Positions 1 to 5,641 of a DNA stretch of 7,503 nucleotides are shown one piece after another. The notes under the pieces were generated by a model that saw only the letters and a list, made by a program, of their open reading frames with translations, was not told the DNA's origin and ran no database searches. Numbering within the stretch: position 1 is the stretch's first letter; each line of letters begins with the position of its first letter. The stretch comes from Clostridia bacterium (GTDB lineage: Bacteria; UBA6262; WVXT01; JAUXBS01), in contig JAUXDE010000087.1 of assembly GCA_030618495.1 (NCBI GenBank), positions 1-7,503 of the forward strand. The letters run 5' to 3'. A program made the position numbers and the translations under genes.

Positions 1-654
1 CCTTAATATACCCGCAATTTCCCTTAACACAGCATCTCCCCTGGGATGCCCGTTTGTGTCATTATACTTCTTAAAATGGTCAATATCGATCATTGCTATA
101 GAAATCGGGAACTTGAAACGCTGAGCCCTCAGCAACTCTTTTGTAAGCGCTTCATGGAAGTACCTGTGATTATAAAGACCCGTTAGTCCATCCATGTTAG
201 AGGACTTCTTTAGTTGCTCAATTTTTTCATGTAGGGATTCGTCATACAAATTGTGGTATGCCAGGTGGCTTATGCAGGGCATCAGTTTCATTACACTGAT
301 ATCCGGATGCTTGCTTTTGTTATAGTAGAATACAACTGTTCCTTCAACATCCTTTTCCTTGAAGGGGGTTACGATTAAGGAGTTAATGCCTATTTGTTTG
401 AGCTTCCTTAAACCGGCGCTGCGGTCTAAATTATCGATTACCAGGAGTTCTCTTTTCTTTAGGGCTGATTTAACCGCGGGAGCTGTAATGTCCGTGAGCT
501 TGAGCTTCCTTCGCCCCTCAAAGAGTTTATCCAGGGCCGGGGAGTTTATGTCCTGAACTTTGTCATTGCTCATTATTATCACGGATATCAGGGGAGTTTG
601 GGATACCCTGGCAAGCGTTGTAAAAACGTTCTTATTTGATTTTTTTATTTTCAT
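1..654 (-). CDS. GAF-like/GGDEF protein (putative diguanylate cyclase), 3' part cut by window edge
   Basis: An open frame of 218 codons runs leftward from the ATG at 654-652 off the window edge with no stop. Residues about 20-135 look like a compact GAF-type sensor: LLVIDNLD (70-77), then a strand-rich stretch with SLIVTPF (92-98) and EGTVVFY (104-110). A charged helix, LHEKIEQLKK (141-150), links this to the start of a GGDEF domain: DGLTGLYNHRYF (155-166), then DIDHFKKYND (190-199) and GHPRGD (202-207). These are family hallmarks, including the metal-binding Asp in the DIDHF motif. The GGDEF signature itself lies outside the window, so cyclase activity cannot be judged. A full protein would be around 310-330 aa. 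No membrane segment is seen, so it is probably cytoplasmic. It lies 103 nt downstream of the ROK kinase on the same strand. Its ribosome site is weak (CGGA), and I found neither a convincing terminator nor a good promoter in the gap. Confidence 0.88.
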   Translation of the reverse strand, partial: MKIKKSNKNVFTTLARVSQTPLISVIIMSNDKVQDINSPALDKLFEGRRKLKLTDITAPAVKSALKKRELLVIDNLDRSAGLRKLKQIGINSLIVTPFKEKDVEGTVVFYYNKSKHPDISVMKLMPCISHLAYHNLYDESLHEKIEQLKKSSNMDGLTGLYNHRYFHEALTKELLRAQRFKFPISIAMIDIDHFKKYNDTNGHPRGDAVLREIAGILR

Positions 655-757
655 AAAATTTCCGAGTTTAACAGATTTTTACATATGCTGGAAGTATTTT
701 GCTTCAGCGTCAAGGAGCGAAGAGTGAGAATACTATACTGCTCTGTGAATGATTACA

Positions 758-1642
758 CTATATGACCAGGCAGCAGGCTCCAATAAAACCGGCATTGTCC
801 CCAAGCATGGCCTTTACAACTTTTATATTTTCTCTCGGCATAGGATTGATGTTAGCGTTCATAGTTTCAATCATTTTACCGGAGAACAGGTCATACGCGT
901 TACTCAATGAACCGCCCACTATTATCACTCCCGGGTCCAGTATATTAACTGCAAAGGAAAGGGAAATCCCGAGGTGTTTGCCGAATTCCTCCCAGGTCTT
1001 CACCGAATCAGCATCGCCTTTCCTCGCCAGGTCGGCAATCTCGGGAGGTTTGCCTTCCTTTCCTGAAATTTCCTTGTATATCCTTACAACCCCTCGTCCT
1101 GATATATAATCCTCCAGCGTACCGCCAAGGTAGGGACACAGGTCTATTTCCGCTGCTGTATCCGTAGCCCCCGTGTAGATCTTCCTGTCTATCACTATTC
1201 CGCATCCGTACCCCGTGCCCAGGGTTACGCCGAAAGCGTCTTTTACGCCCTTTATAGCTCCGAAGCAGCACTCGCCAAGCGCAAAACAGTTGGCGTCGTT
1301 GTTAAGATAAAAGGGCACATTGAAAGCGGCAGCTATTTTTTCCTTAAGGTTATAATTATTCAGAGTCGGCAGGTTCGCGGTGTTAAGTATTATCCCGTTC
1401 TTAATATCAAGAGGCCCGGGGGAACCTATGCCTATACCGGCAATATCATCGATAGAAACGCCTGCATTGCCGATGGCGTCGTTTATTGCCTCCACCATCC
1501 TGGCTACTATCGTGTCGCCCGGTTCTTCTGCCTTCGTTGGTACTACAACGGGACTTCCCTTAACCTCGCCATTGAAATCTATAATACCCGCTTTTATCTT
1601 GGTACCGCCCAGGTCAACCCCGGCGATTAGTTTTTTTCCCAA
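758..1642 (-). CDS. ROK-family sugar kinase lacking the usual zinc motif
   Basis: This 294-aa protein has the ROK (actin/hexokinase-fold) layout. The N-terminal phosphate loop is DLGGTKIKAGI (10-20), GIGSPGP is at 71-77, the catalytic-base region NNDANCFALGE is at 114-124 (Asp116), and the second phosphate loop LGTGYGCGI is at 141-149. ROK kinases phosphorylate glucose, fructose, N-acetylmannosamine and related sugars with ATP in the cytoplasm. Two family features are missing. The Gly-Glu-Ile-Gly-His segment reads AEIDL (164-168), so the sugar- and zinc-contacting His is Leu. The Cys-rich zinc loop that normally follows is replaced by LCPYLGGTLEDYISGRG (168-184). Length is near normal (about 290-320). 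The start is TTG at 1642, supported by AAGGGAG seven bases upstream; no in-frame ATG has a comparable site. It is the last gene of the symporter operon, 19 nt after the preceding gene, which suggests it phosphorylates the imported sugar. The substrate is not determined. Confidence 0.9.
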   Translation of the reverse strand: MGKKLIAGVDLGGTKIKAGIIDFNGEVKGSPVVVPTKAEEPGDTIVARMVEAINDAIGNAGVSIDDIAGIGIGSPGPLDIKNGIILNTANLPTLNNYNLKEKIAAAFNVPFYLNNDANCFALGECCFGAIKGVKDAFGVTLGTGYGCGIVIDRKIYTGATDTAAEIDLCPYLGGTLEDYISGRGVVRIYKEISGKEGKPPEIADLARKGDADSVKTWEEFGKHLGISLSFAVNILDPGVIIVGGSLSNAYDLFSGKMIETMNANINPMPRENIKVVKAMLGDNAGFIGACCLVI

Positions 1643-1661
1643 AAAAGTACTCCCTTCTCTT

Positions 1662-1892
1662 TTATGCGCTGGTTTTGCCGGTTTTTTTTCCCTTCAGGTA
1701 TATTGATATCCCAAGTATAAACAGTATCAATCCCACCGAGAAGTTAGCAACCTTGCCGGGCCCCGTACTGGTAAATAATATGGCAAAGAACAGTATTGCC
1801 CCTATTATTATCGAAAAAATCCCGAGGATAAGTAATGATTCAGCTTCACGTTTTTTATCTTCTGCTTCTTTTTTTACATCTATATCAGCCAT
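1662..1892 (-). CDS. small two-helix membrane protein, function unknown
   Basis: This is a 76-aa protein I do not recognise. Residues 1-19 form a highly charged, Lys/Glu-rich segment, probably a cytoplasmic helix. Hydrophobic stretches at about 20-41 and 48-67 look like two transmembrane helices joined by a short Thr/Gly/Pro turn (TSTGPGKVAN). The tail is Lys-rich (KGKKTGK), which by the positive-inside rule puts both ends in the cytoplasm. The ATG at 1892 has an excellent ribosome site, AGGAGG, about six bases upstream. It sits 26 nt after the 68-aa membrane protein and 19 nt before the kinase gene, all on one strand, so it is co-transcribed with the sugar symporter. A role as an accessory or stabilising subunit is inference from position only. 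The strong ribosome site and operon spacing argue that it is a real gene. Confidence 0.8.
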   Translation of the reverse strand: MADIDVKKEAEDKKREAESLLILGIFSIIIGAILFFAILFTSTGPGKVANFSVGLILFILGISIYLKGKKTGKTSA

Positions 1893-1918
1893 CTCTACCT
1901 CCTTAAATTTAAAAGATA

Positions 1919-2125
1919 TTAAAATATCATGTATATAATTATCTGGACTATCATTAAACCTGTAACCCAGAGCTTAAGGTTGTGCCCCAGTTTCGGCTTA
2001 TCGATTCCCTTATAAATATACTTATTCGGGAGAGCCCAGACACTTATCATGATTACGGCCAGGACCAGTATTACAATAATTTTTGCGCCGAACATCGGTA
2101 TTTTGTCAAAAAATGAAAAGAACAT
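1919..2125 (-). CDS. small two-helix membrane protein next to the symporter, function unknown
   Basis: This is a 68-aa hydrophobic protein with two predicted transmembrane helices (about 13-31 and 50-68) separated by a basic loop, LPNKYIYKGIDKPKLGHN (32-49). The loop charge places it in the cytoplasm and both termini outside or within the membrane. The ATG at 2125 is preceded by AAAGGAGG at a short distance of about four bases. An overlapping ATG four bases further upstream is in another frame and gives no sensible protein. The gene begins 29 nt after the SSS symporter stop codon. Small membrane partners of SSS transporters are known elsewhere (the YhdT protein encoded beside the pantothenate symporter PanF), so an accessory role is reasonable. 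I see no sequence proof of homology to that family. Confidence 0.78.
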   Translation of the reverse strand: MFFSFFDKIPMFGAKIIVILVLAVIMISVWALPNKYIYKGIDKPKLGHNLKLWVTGLMIVQIIIYMIF

Positions 2126-2154
2126 ACATCCTCCTTTCGAAAATACGGTTTATT

Positions 2155-3669
2155 TTATTCATTAATCGCAGATGACGAGTAAGTAAGTTCCTTAAGCTTG
2201 TCATCCGACAATGCTTTTTTGCTGAACAGGCTTACCACTATTGTAACCACAAGTCCTACAACAAATGACCACCATGCAATAAACAGGAATGGGTCCGCGT
2301 AACCCGGGAAGATCTGCTTGCTGAATATAAACATCAGCACAGCCGCTACAACTCCTGTAATCATTCCCGCCAGCCCTCCTGCCGAATTCGCCTTCTTCCA
2401 GAACATACCCAGCAGCAATATCGCGAACGTTGGGCCCTGGAATACTGCAAGCATCGTCTGCATCGCGGCGAAGATACCGATATTCTCGAATATTTTACCG
2501 CGCGAGGATATCAGGATTCCAAGTAGAAGGACAACCACCGTTGAAATTCTTCCAACCAGCAGATAGTGCTTGTCAGGCTTGTTTTTAACAGCAATAAGCT
2601 GGTAGAAATCCTTTGTAAACATCGTTGCGGCAGAACTGGCAAGTCCTATTATTGTTGCAATCATGGCTCCGAAGAATATAGCGAATACGAGCCCCTTGAG
2701 CCCTATGGGCAGTAGTTCCTTTATCAGGAATGGGATTGCCCTGTCACCGTCGCTAAGCCCGTTTGCTGTCATGGAAAGCGCTATCAGCCCGGGAATGACT
2801 ATCAACAGCGGAATGAATGTTTTCAATACCGCTGCCCAGAGCATCCCTGCCTTTGCATTCCACTCGTTCTTTGCGCACAGCGCTTTCTGCACTATTGACT
2901 GGTTGGCAATCCAGTATGCCGGTGAAAGAACAAACGCCAGTCCGAATAATATGGCAGTCCACGGATACGGCGTTTTAGTATTCGTTGGCAGCATCAGTTT
3001 AAAGTGGTCTGCAAACTCGGGGCCAAGGTTATTGATATTGTCAACTATGTTCCCCATTCCGCCTGATGCGTGAATCCCAAGGCCGATTATGGCAATACCG
3101 CCCGCAAACATGACAACCAGCTGTAGTACGTTATTCATAACGACAGCGCCCATCCCTCCGGATACTACACATATACCTCCGACGATGGCGGTTACCAGTA
3201 TTGAAATATACATGGGCCAGCCCAGGGTTTCATTAAGGAATATAGAAATAATCCAGAACAGGATGCCTGTAAGGCCTATCATGAACAGTGTCCATACTAT
3301 AGCCTGAATTACCCTTATCCATATATTATACCTGCGTCCCAGGTACTCGGGTACGGTATAAACGCCGGCTCTCCAGAAGTAAGCAACAAAAAACAGCCCG
3401 GATATCACCATTGCCGGGATACAGCCTATCCAGTCATAGTTGCCCTGAACGAAACCGAACCTGTAGGCGCCCCCTGCTCCGCCTATAAACTCATGGGCGC
3501 CTATATCGGATACGACTATAGCCATTCCGATTGCCCACCAGGGGAGGGACCTGCCTCCAAGAAAATAGTCTTCTGATGATTTTACGTACTTCTTGAAAAT
3601 AAAACCAATTACCAGTATGCCGATGAAGTACAAAAAGATAATCAGCATGTCAAGCCATTGAATTCCCAT
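2155..3669 (-). CDS. Na+:solute symporter (SSS/SLC5 family, SGLT-like), probable sugar transporter
   Basis: This 504-aa polytopic protein has about 13-14 hydrophobic segments and no signal peptide, which is the normal size for bacterial SSS transporters. Family marks include YFLGGRSLPWW (35-45), the SSF signature region AYWIANQSIVQKALCAKN (251-268), GLASSAATMFTKDFY (342-356) and GMFWKKANSAGG (421-432). Ser345 and Ser346 occupy the expected Na2 sodium site of the LeuT fold. Aligned from memory to the Vibrio galactose transporter vSGLT, the Tyr-Trp gate pair (252-253) and a sugar-ring Gln (Gln404) are kept. Other sugar contacts appear conservatively changed (Asp55, Glu60, Asp79 for Asn, Gln, Glu). 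This favours a sugar or polyol substrate over an amino acid, and the ROK kinase in the same operon agrees. The exact sugar is unknown. The ATG at 3669 has AAAGGAG about 11 bases upstream, a long but workable spacing. It is the first gene of the operon driven from 3745-3773. Confidence 0.93.
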   Translation of the reverse strand: MGIQWLDMLIIFLYFIGILVIGFIFKKYVKSSEDYFLGGRSLPWWAIGMAIVVSDIGAHEFIGGAGGAYRFGFVQGNYDWIGCIPAMVISGLFFVAYFWRAGVYTVPEYLGRRYNIWIRVIQAIVWTLFMIGLTGILFWIISIFLNETLGWPMYISILVTAIVGGICVVSGGMGAVVMNNVLQLVVMFAGGIAIIGLGIHASGGMGNIVDNINNLGPEFADHFKLMLPTNTKTPYPWTAILFGLAFVLSPAYWIANQSIVQKALCAKNEWNAKAGMLWAAVLKTFIPLLIVIPGLIALSMTANGLSDGDRAIPFLIKELLPIGLKGLVFAIFFGAMIATIIGLASSAATMFTKDFYQLIAVKNKPDKHYLLVGRISTVVVLLLGILISSRGKIFENIGIFAAMQTMLAVFQGPTFAILLLGMFWKKANSAGGLAGMITGVVAAVLMFIFSKQIFPGYADPFLFIAWWSFVVGLVVTIVVSLFSKKALSDDKLKELTYSSSAINE

Positions 3670-3721
3670 TGTTTAATTTACTCCTTTCTTTTTTCTTTAA
3701 TTTCTTTAATATAACAGTTTT

Positions 3722-3770
3722 ACTAACTTTATTGCCGAGCCAAAATTATACTCATTTCAATCAAGTTAGT
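3722..3770. repeat. 8-bp inverted repeat flanking the symporter promoter core (candidate operator pair)
   Basis: ACTAACTT at 3722-3729 and its exact reverse complement AAGTTAGT at 3763-3770 face each other across 33 bases. One arm overlaps the -35 box of the minus-strand promoter and the other lies just past the predicted start of transcription. The centres are 41 bp apart, close to four helical turns, so a regulator could touch both arms on the same face. The bound protein is unknown; the adjacent Rrf2 regulator is one candidate. An 8-bp match this close could also arise by chance in AT-rich DNA. Confidence 0.4.
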
Positions 3771-3773
3771 CAA
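3745..3773 (-). promoter_or_regulatory. sigma-70-type promoter of the symporter operon
   Basis: On the minus strand, TTGACT (3773-3768) and TATAAT (3750-3745) are separated by exactly 17 bases, a five-of-six and a six-of-six match to consensus at optimal spacing. Transcription would start near 3738, leaving an untranslated leader of about 70 nt before the ATG at 3669. The leader is AT-rich and shows no obvious riboswitch fold. The promoter is divergent from the Rrf2 promoter at 3814-3842. Confidence 0.8.
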
Positions 3774-3813
3774 CCTTTTTTTTGGGTGTAAAAAAACATT
3801 CTCAAGAAAATAC

Positions 3814-3842
3814 TTGACAAGAATAAGGTTATAGTATATAAT
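3814..3842 (+). promoter_or_regulatory. perfect consensus sigma-70-type promoter of the Rrf2 operon
   Basis: TTGACA (3814-3819) and TATAAT (3837-3842) are both exact consensus and 17 bases apart. Transcription would begin around 3849, about 33 nt before the chosen ATG at 3882. An unrestrained promoter of this strength usually needs a repressor, which fits autoregulation by the Rrf2 protein it drives. Confidence 0.85.
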
Positions 3843-3869
3843 AAGACTAATAAGGTCATGTAAGTCATG
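3820..3869 (+). promoter_or_regulatory. iterated AATAAG / GTCATG elements, candidate Rrf2 operator
   Basis: AATAAG occurs at 3822, 3840 and 3849, and GTCATG at 3855 and 3864. All offsets within each set are multiples of nine bases. The array starts inside the promoter spacer and continues past the transcription start to just before the ribosome site, where a repressor would block polymerase. Its AGAATAA at 3820-3826 and the element TATATAATAAGACTAA at 3835-3850 have close counterparts in the nifS promoter. Assignment to Rrf2 is inference. Confidence 0.4.
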
Positions 3870-3881
3870 AAAGGAGAAGCC

Positions 3882-4268
3882 ATGTTCAAGTTATCGCGCG
3901 CGGGAGAATATGCCCTCAGAGGTGTTGTTTATATCGCTTCAAAGAACGTGGATGACGCAGTTCATGTCGCAGAAATCGCGAAGTGCCAGAACGTTCCCGA
4001 ATATTTTCTCGTGAAAGTATTCAGCAGGCTTGTGCGTAACGGGATAATTCATTCAATAAGGGGGAACAAGGGCGGGTTCAGGCTTTCAAAAAAGCCTGAG
4101 AATATATCCGTTTATGATATTATAACTGCCGTGGAGGGCCCCTTGAATTTAAATGACTGTTTTATCTGCAAGAATTCAAGTAAGTGCAAGATGAAACCGG
4201 TATGGGATGAAGCGAAGGAAAAAATGATGGAGGTGTTGAAACAGCACAATATTGCGGATGTTGCATAA
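3882..4268 (+). CDS. Rrf2-family Fe-S-type transcriptional regulator
   Basis: This is a 128-aa member of the Rrf2 family (IscR, NsrR, RirA, CymR). The N-terminal winged helix-turn-helix starts with the typical KLSRAGEYALRGVVYIA (3-19). It continues through a recognition-helix region, VPEYFLVKVFSRLVRNGII (38-56), and the wing, GNKGGFRLSKKPENIS (61-76). Next come the dimer-helix start VYDIITAVEGP and a cysteine cluster at Cys93, Cys96 and Cys102 (C-x2-C-x5-C). IscR has three similarly placed cysteines that hold a [2Fe-2S] cluster, so an Fe-S sensor of iron, oxygen or NO is likely. Cys35 is extra. I chose the ATG at 3882 over the in-frame ATG at 3867 because AAAGGAG lies five bases before it and the family normally begins at this Met-Phe-Lys-Leu-Ser. 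It heads an operon whose other products are cysteine-rich, and it probably represses its own promoter. Confidence 0.93.
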   Translation: MFKLSRAGEYALRGVVYIASKNVDDAVHVAEIAKCQNVPEYFLVKVFSRLVRNGIIHSIRGNKGGFRLSKKPENISVYDIITAVEGPLNLNDCFICKNSSKCKMKPVWDEAKEKMMEVLKQHNIADVA

Positions 4269-4291
4269 TATAAAGGAAAGGAGGAAGAGTA

Positions 4292-4591
4292 ATGGAAGTT
4301 AAGGATTTTATCGGTACGTGTATTGATGACGGGTTTGCCTGGAAGGAAGGGGAGAACGAAGGGGTTAACGGGTATTTTGTAGGTTCGGAGAAGTATGATA
4401 CAGTTACCCATTTTACTCCTGAAGCCATTGAGAACAATGAATGGCCGGTGTTAAGGAAGCAGGTGGTTCAGGGTAGAGACGTGTACCATATTACAAGGAT
4501 AGTAGGGTATTTTTCAAGGATAGAGAACTGGAATAAAAGCAAGTTGGGGGAACTCAAGGAGAGGCACGAAGGGGATTACAAGGTAAAGTAG
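4292..4591 (+). CDS. small protein with NrdD-like glycyl-radical C-terminal segment
   Basis: This is a 99-aa soluble protein. The N-terminal two thirds (about 1-62) is acidic and unfamiliar, with a single cysteine (Cys10). Residues 64-95 resemble the C-terminus of class III anaerobic ribonucleoside-triphosphate reductase: HITRIVGYFSRIENWNKSKL followed by GELKERH. In NrdD the Arg-x-x-Gly-Tyr loop carries the glycine that becomes the radical, here Gly72, and the Asn-Lys-x-Lys stretch follows it. Full NrdD exceeds 600 aa, and the Cys-x2-Cys zinc pairs that precede the loop there are absent. Possible roles are a stand-alone spare glycyl-radical domain, analogous to GrcA/YfiD for pyruvate formate-lyase, or a diverged protein that merely kept the fold. 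The ATG at 4292 has GGAGG seven bases upstream. It is 23 nt after rrf2 and 16 nt before the zinc-ribbon gene. The resemblance is clear by eye, but function is not established. Confidence 0.75.
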   Translation: MEVKDFIGTCIDDGFAWKEGENEGVNGYFVGSEKYDTVTHFTPEAIENNEWPVLRKQVVQGRDVYHITRIVGYFSRIENWNKSKLGELKERHEGDYKVK

Positions 4592-4607
4592 CAGAAGGAG
4601 GCTCAGG

Positions 4608-4850
4608 ATGTTTGGTAATTGTCCGGGACAGTCAAGCCGTTATTTAAAAGCAACTTATAAGAAATGCCCTCACTGCGGGTATGAGGTGGAAATATTTTCC
4701 AACGAAGTGAGGGTAAGGTGTTATAAGTGCGCCAAATACGTGTACAGGAAAAAGATGCCCTCCTGTGTTGACTGGTGCCCTGCGGCAAGAGACTGTATAG
4801 GTTACCTTAAGTGGAAGGAATTAAAAGGAGGAGGCAAGAAGGAGGATTGA
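4608..4850 (+). CDS. small cysteine-rich zinc-ribbon-like protein
   Basis: This 80-aa protein has eight cysteines: Cys5 in NCPGQ, a ribbon formed by CPHCG (20-24) and CYKC (38-41), and a third group at Cys53, Cys57 and Cys63 (PSCVDWCPAARDCIG). The two C-x2-C knuckles separated by 14 residues are a zinc-ribbon or rubredoxin-like arrangement. The first and last groups could hold a second metal site. From memory, the overall pattern (CPGQ start, ribbon, then Cys-x-x-x-Cys-Pro-x-Ala-x-x-Cys) recurs in anaerobe proteins often labelled phosphohydrolase, where it is fused to or sits near other domains. No hydrolase domain is present here, so I do not transfer that name. The ATG at 4608 has GGAGG six bases upstream. 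Only one base separates its stop from the TTG of the next gene, so translation is probably coupled and the two products may work together. A metal-binding or redox role is inferred. Confidence 0.82.
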   Translation: MFGNCPGQSSRYLKATYKKCPHCGYEVEIFSNEVRVRCYKCAKYVYRKKMPSCVDWCPAARDCIGYLKWKELKGGGKKED

Positions 4851-4851
4851 A

Positions 4852-5604
4852 TTGAAGAGGAAAATTGTGGAAATAGATGAGGAGAAGTGTAATGGCTGCG
4901 GGTTGTGCATACCCAACTGCCACGAGGGAGCGCTTAAGATAGTGGACGGGAAGGCGAAGCTTGCAAGCGAGGTCTACTGCGACGGGCTCGGCGATTGTCT
5001 TGGACATTGCCCCGAGGATGCGATCAGGGTTGTGGAGAAGGATGTGAAGGAGTTTGATTTTAAATCCACCAATAAGCATTTAAAGGAAATAGGCAGGGAG
5101 AAGCTAAAAGAAAACCCGATGGAAAAGAGGAAGGATGAAGATAAAATGAAACCTGATTTAGCCTGCGGCTGTCCGGGAACGATGGAAAGGGAATTAAAAA
5201 AGGAAGAAACGTCCGGAACATGCAATAAGGGAGAGATTGTTTCGCAACTGCAGCAGTGGCCTGTTCAGTTGAAATTGTTATCGCCCGGCGCATCTTTCTT
5301 TCAGGATGCTGATCTATTGATTGCGGCCGATTGCGTGGGGTTTGCCAGCCCGAATTTCCACAATCAATTGCTCAAGGGAAAAATACTTGTTATCGGCTGT
5401 CCCAAACTTGATGATTTAGAGGAATACAAGAAAAAGATAAGGGCGATAATAGACTACAATGATTTAAATACAATAACCGTTGCGGTAATGGAAGTGCCGT
5501 GTTGTAGCGGGATGTACAAGGCGGTAGAAGAGGCGCTTGACGAATCCGGCAAGAGGATTACCCTGAAGAAAATTGTTGTTGGTGTCGATGGCAGTAAAAG
5601 CTAA
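4852..5604 (+). CDS. ferredoxin-domain Fe-S protein with conserved cysteine-rich C-terminal domain
   Basis: This 250-aa cytoplasmic protein starts with a bacterial-ferredoxin module. Cluster 1 is C-x2-C-x2-C-x3-C at Cys13, 16, 19 and 23. Cluster 2 has only three cysteines (Cys43, 49 and 53), because the position expected for its second cysteine is Leu46. A charged linker (about 62-104) follows. The C-terminal domain has CGCPGT (105-110), WPVQLKLLSPGASFF (136-150), AADCVGF (158-164), VIGCPKLDD (180-188) and MEVPCCSGM (213-221). I know this combination as a widespread anaerobe family without a firm assigned function, and the scattered cysteines suggest further metal or redox sites. The start is TTG at 4852 with GGAGG six bases upstream, which includes the expected lead-in strand KIVEIDEEKC. 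It is the last gene of the Rrf2 operon. No convincing terminator lies before the next promoter, so some read-through into nifS is possible. Confidence 0.87.
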   Translation: MKRKIVEIDEEKCNGCGLCIPNCHEGALKIVDGKAKLASEVYCDGLGDCLGHCPEDAIRVVEKDVKEFDFKSTNKHLKEIGREKLKENPMEKRKDEDKMKPDLACGCPGTMERELKKEETSGTCNKGEIVSQLQQWPVQLKLLSPGASFFQDADLLIAADCVGFASPNFHNQLLKGKILVIGCPKLDDLEEYKKKIRAIIDYNDLNTITVAVMEVPCCSGMYKAVEEALDESGKRITLKKIVVGVDGSKS

Positions 5605-5612
5605 GAATATGT

Positions 5613-5641
5613 TTGACAGAATAATTCTATATATTTATAAT
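5613..5641 (+). promoter_or_regulatory. perfect consensus sigma-70-type promoter of the nifS-nifU unit
   Basis: TTGACA (5613-5618) and TATAAT (5636-5641) are exact consensus with a 17-base spacer, starting nine bases after the previous stop codon. The predicted transcription start is near 5648, giving a leader of about 47 nt. The architecture duplicates that of the Rrf2 promoter at 3814-3842. Confidence 0.85.

Noticed and set aside
682-713. Possible minus-strand promoter (TTGACG at 713-708) for the GGDEF gene
   Set aside because: No acceptable -10 hexamer lies at 16-18 bases (CAGCAT at 17; CATATG only at 20), so the gene may simply be read through from the operon or have a weak unseen promoter.
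655-757. Terminator between the ROK kinase and the GGDEF gene
   Set aside because: Only 4-5 bp stems with long loops can be drawn and no T tract follows on the transcribed strand.
3867-3881. Upstream in-frame ATG as the start of the Rrf2 regulator (five extra residues)
   Set aside because: It has no good ribosome site, whereas the ATG at 3882 has AAAGGAG at ideal spacing and gives the normal family N-terminus.
4112-4437. Minus-strand open frames opposite rrf2 and the NrdD-like gene
   Set aside because: They are mirror frames of well-supported plus-strand genes, with no ribosome sites and no recognisable protein features.
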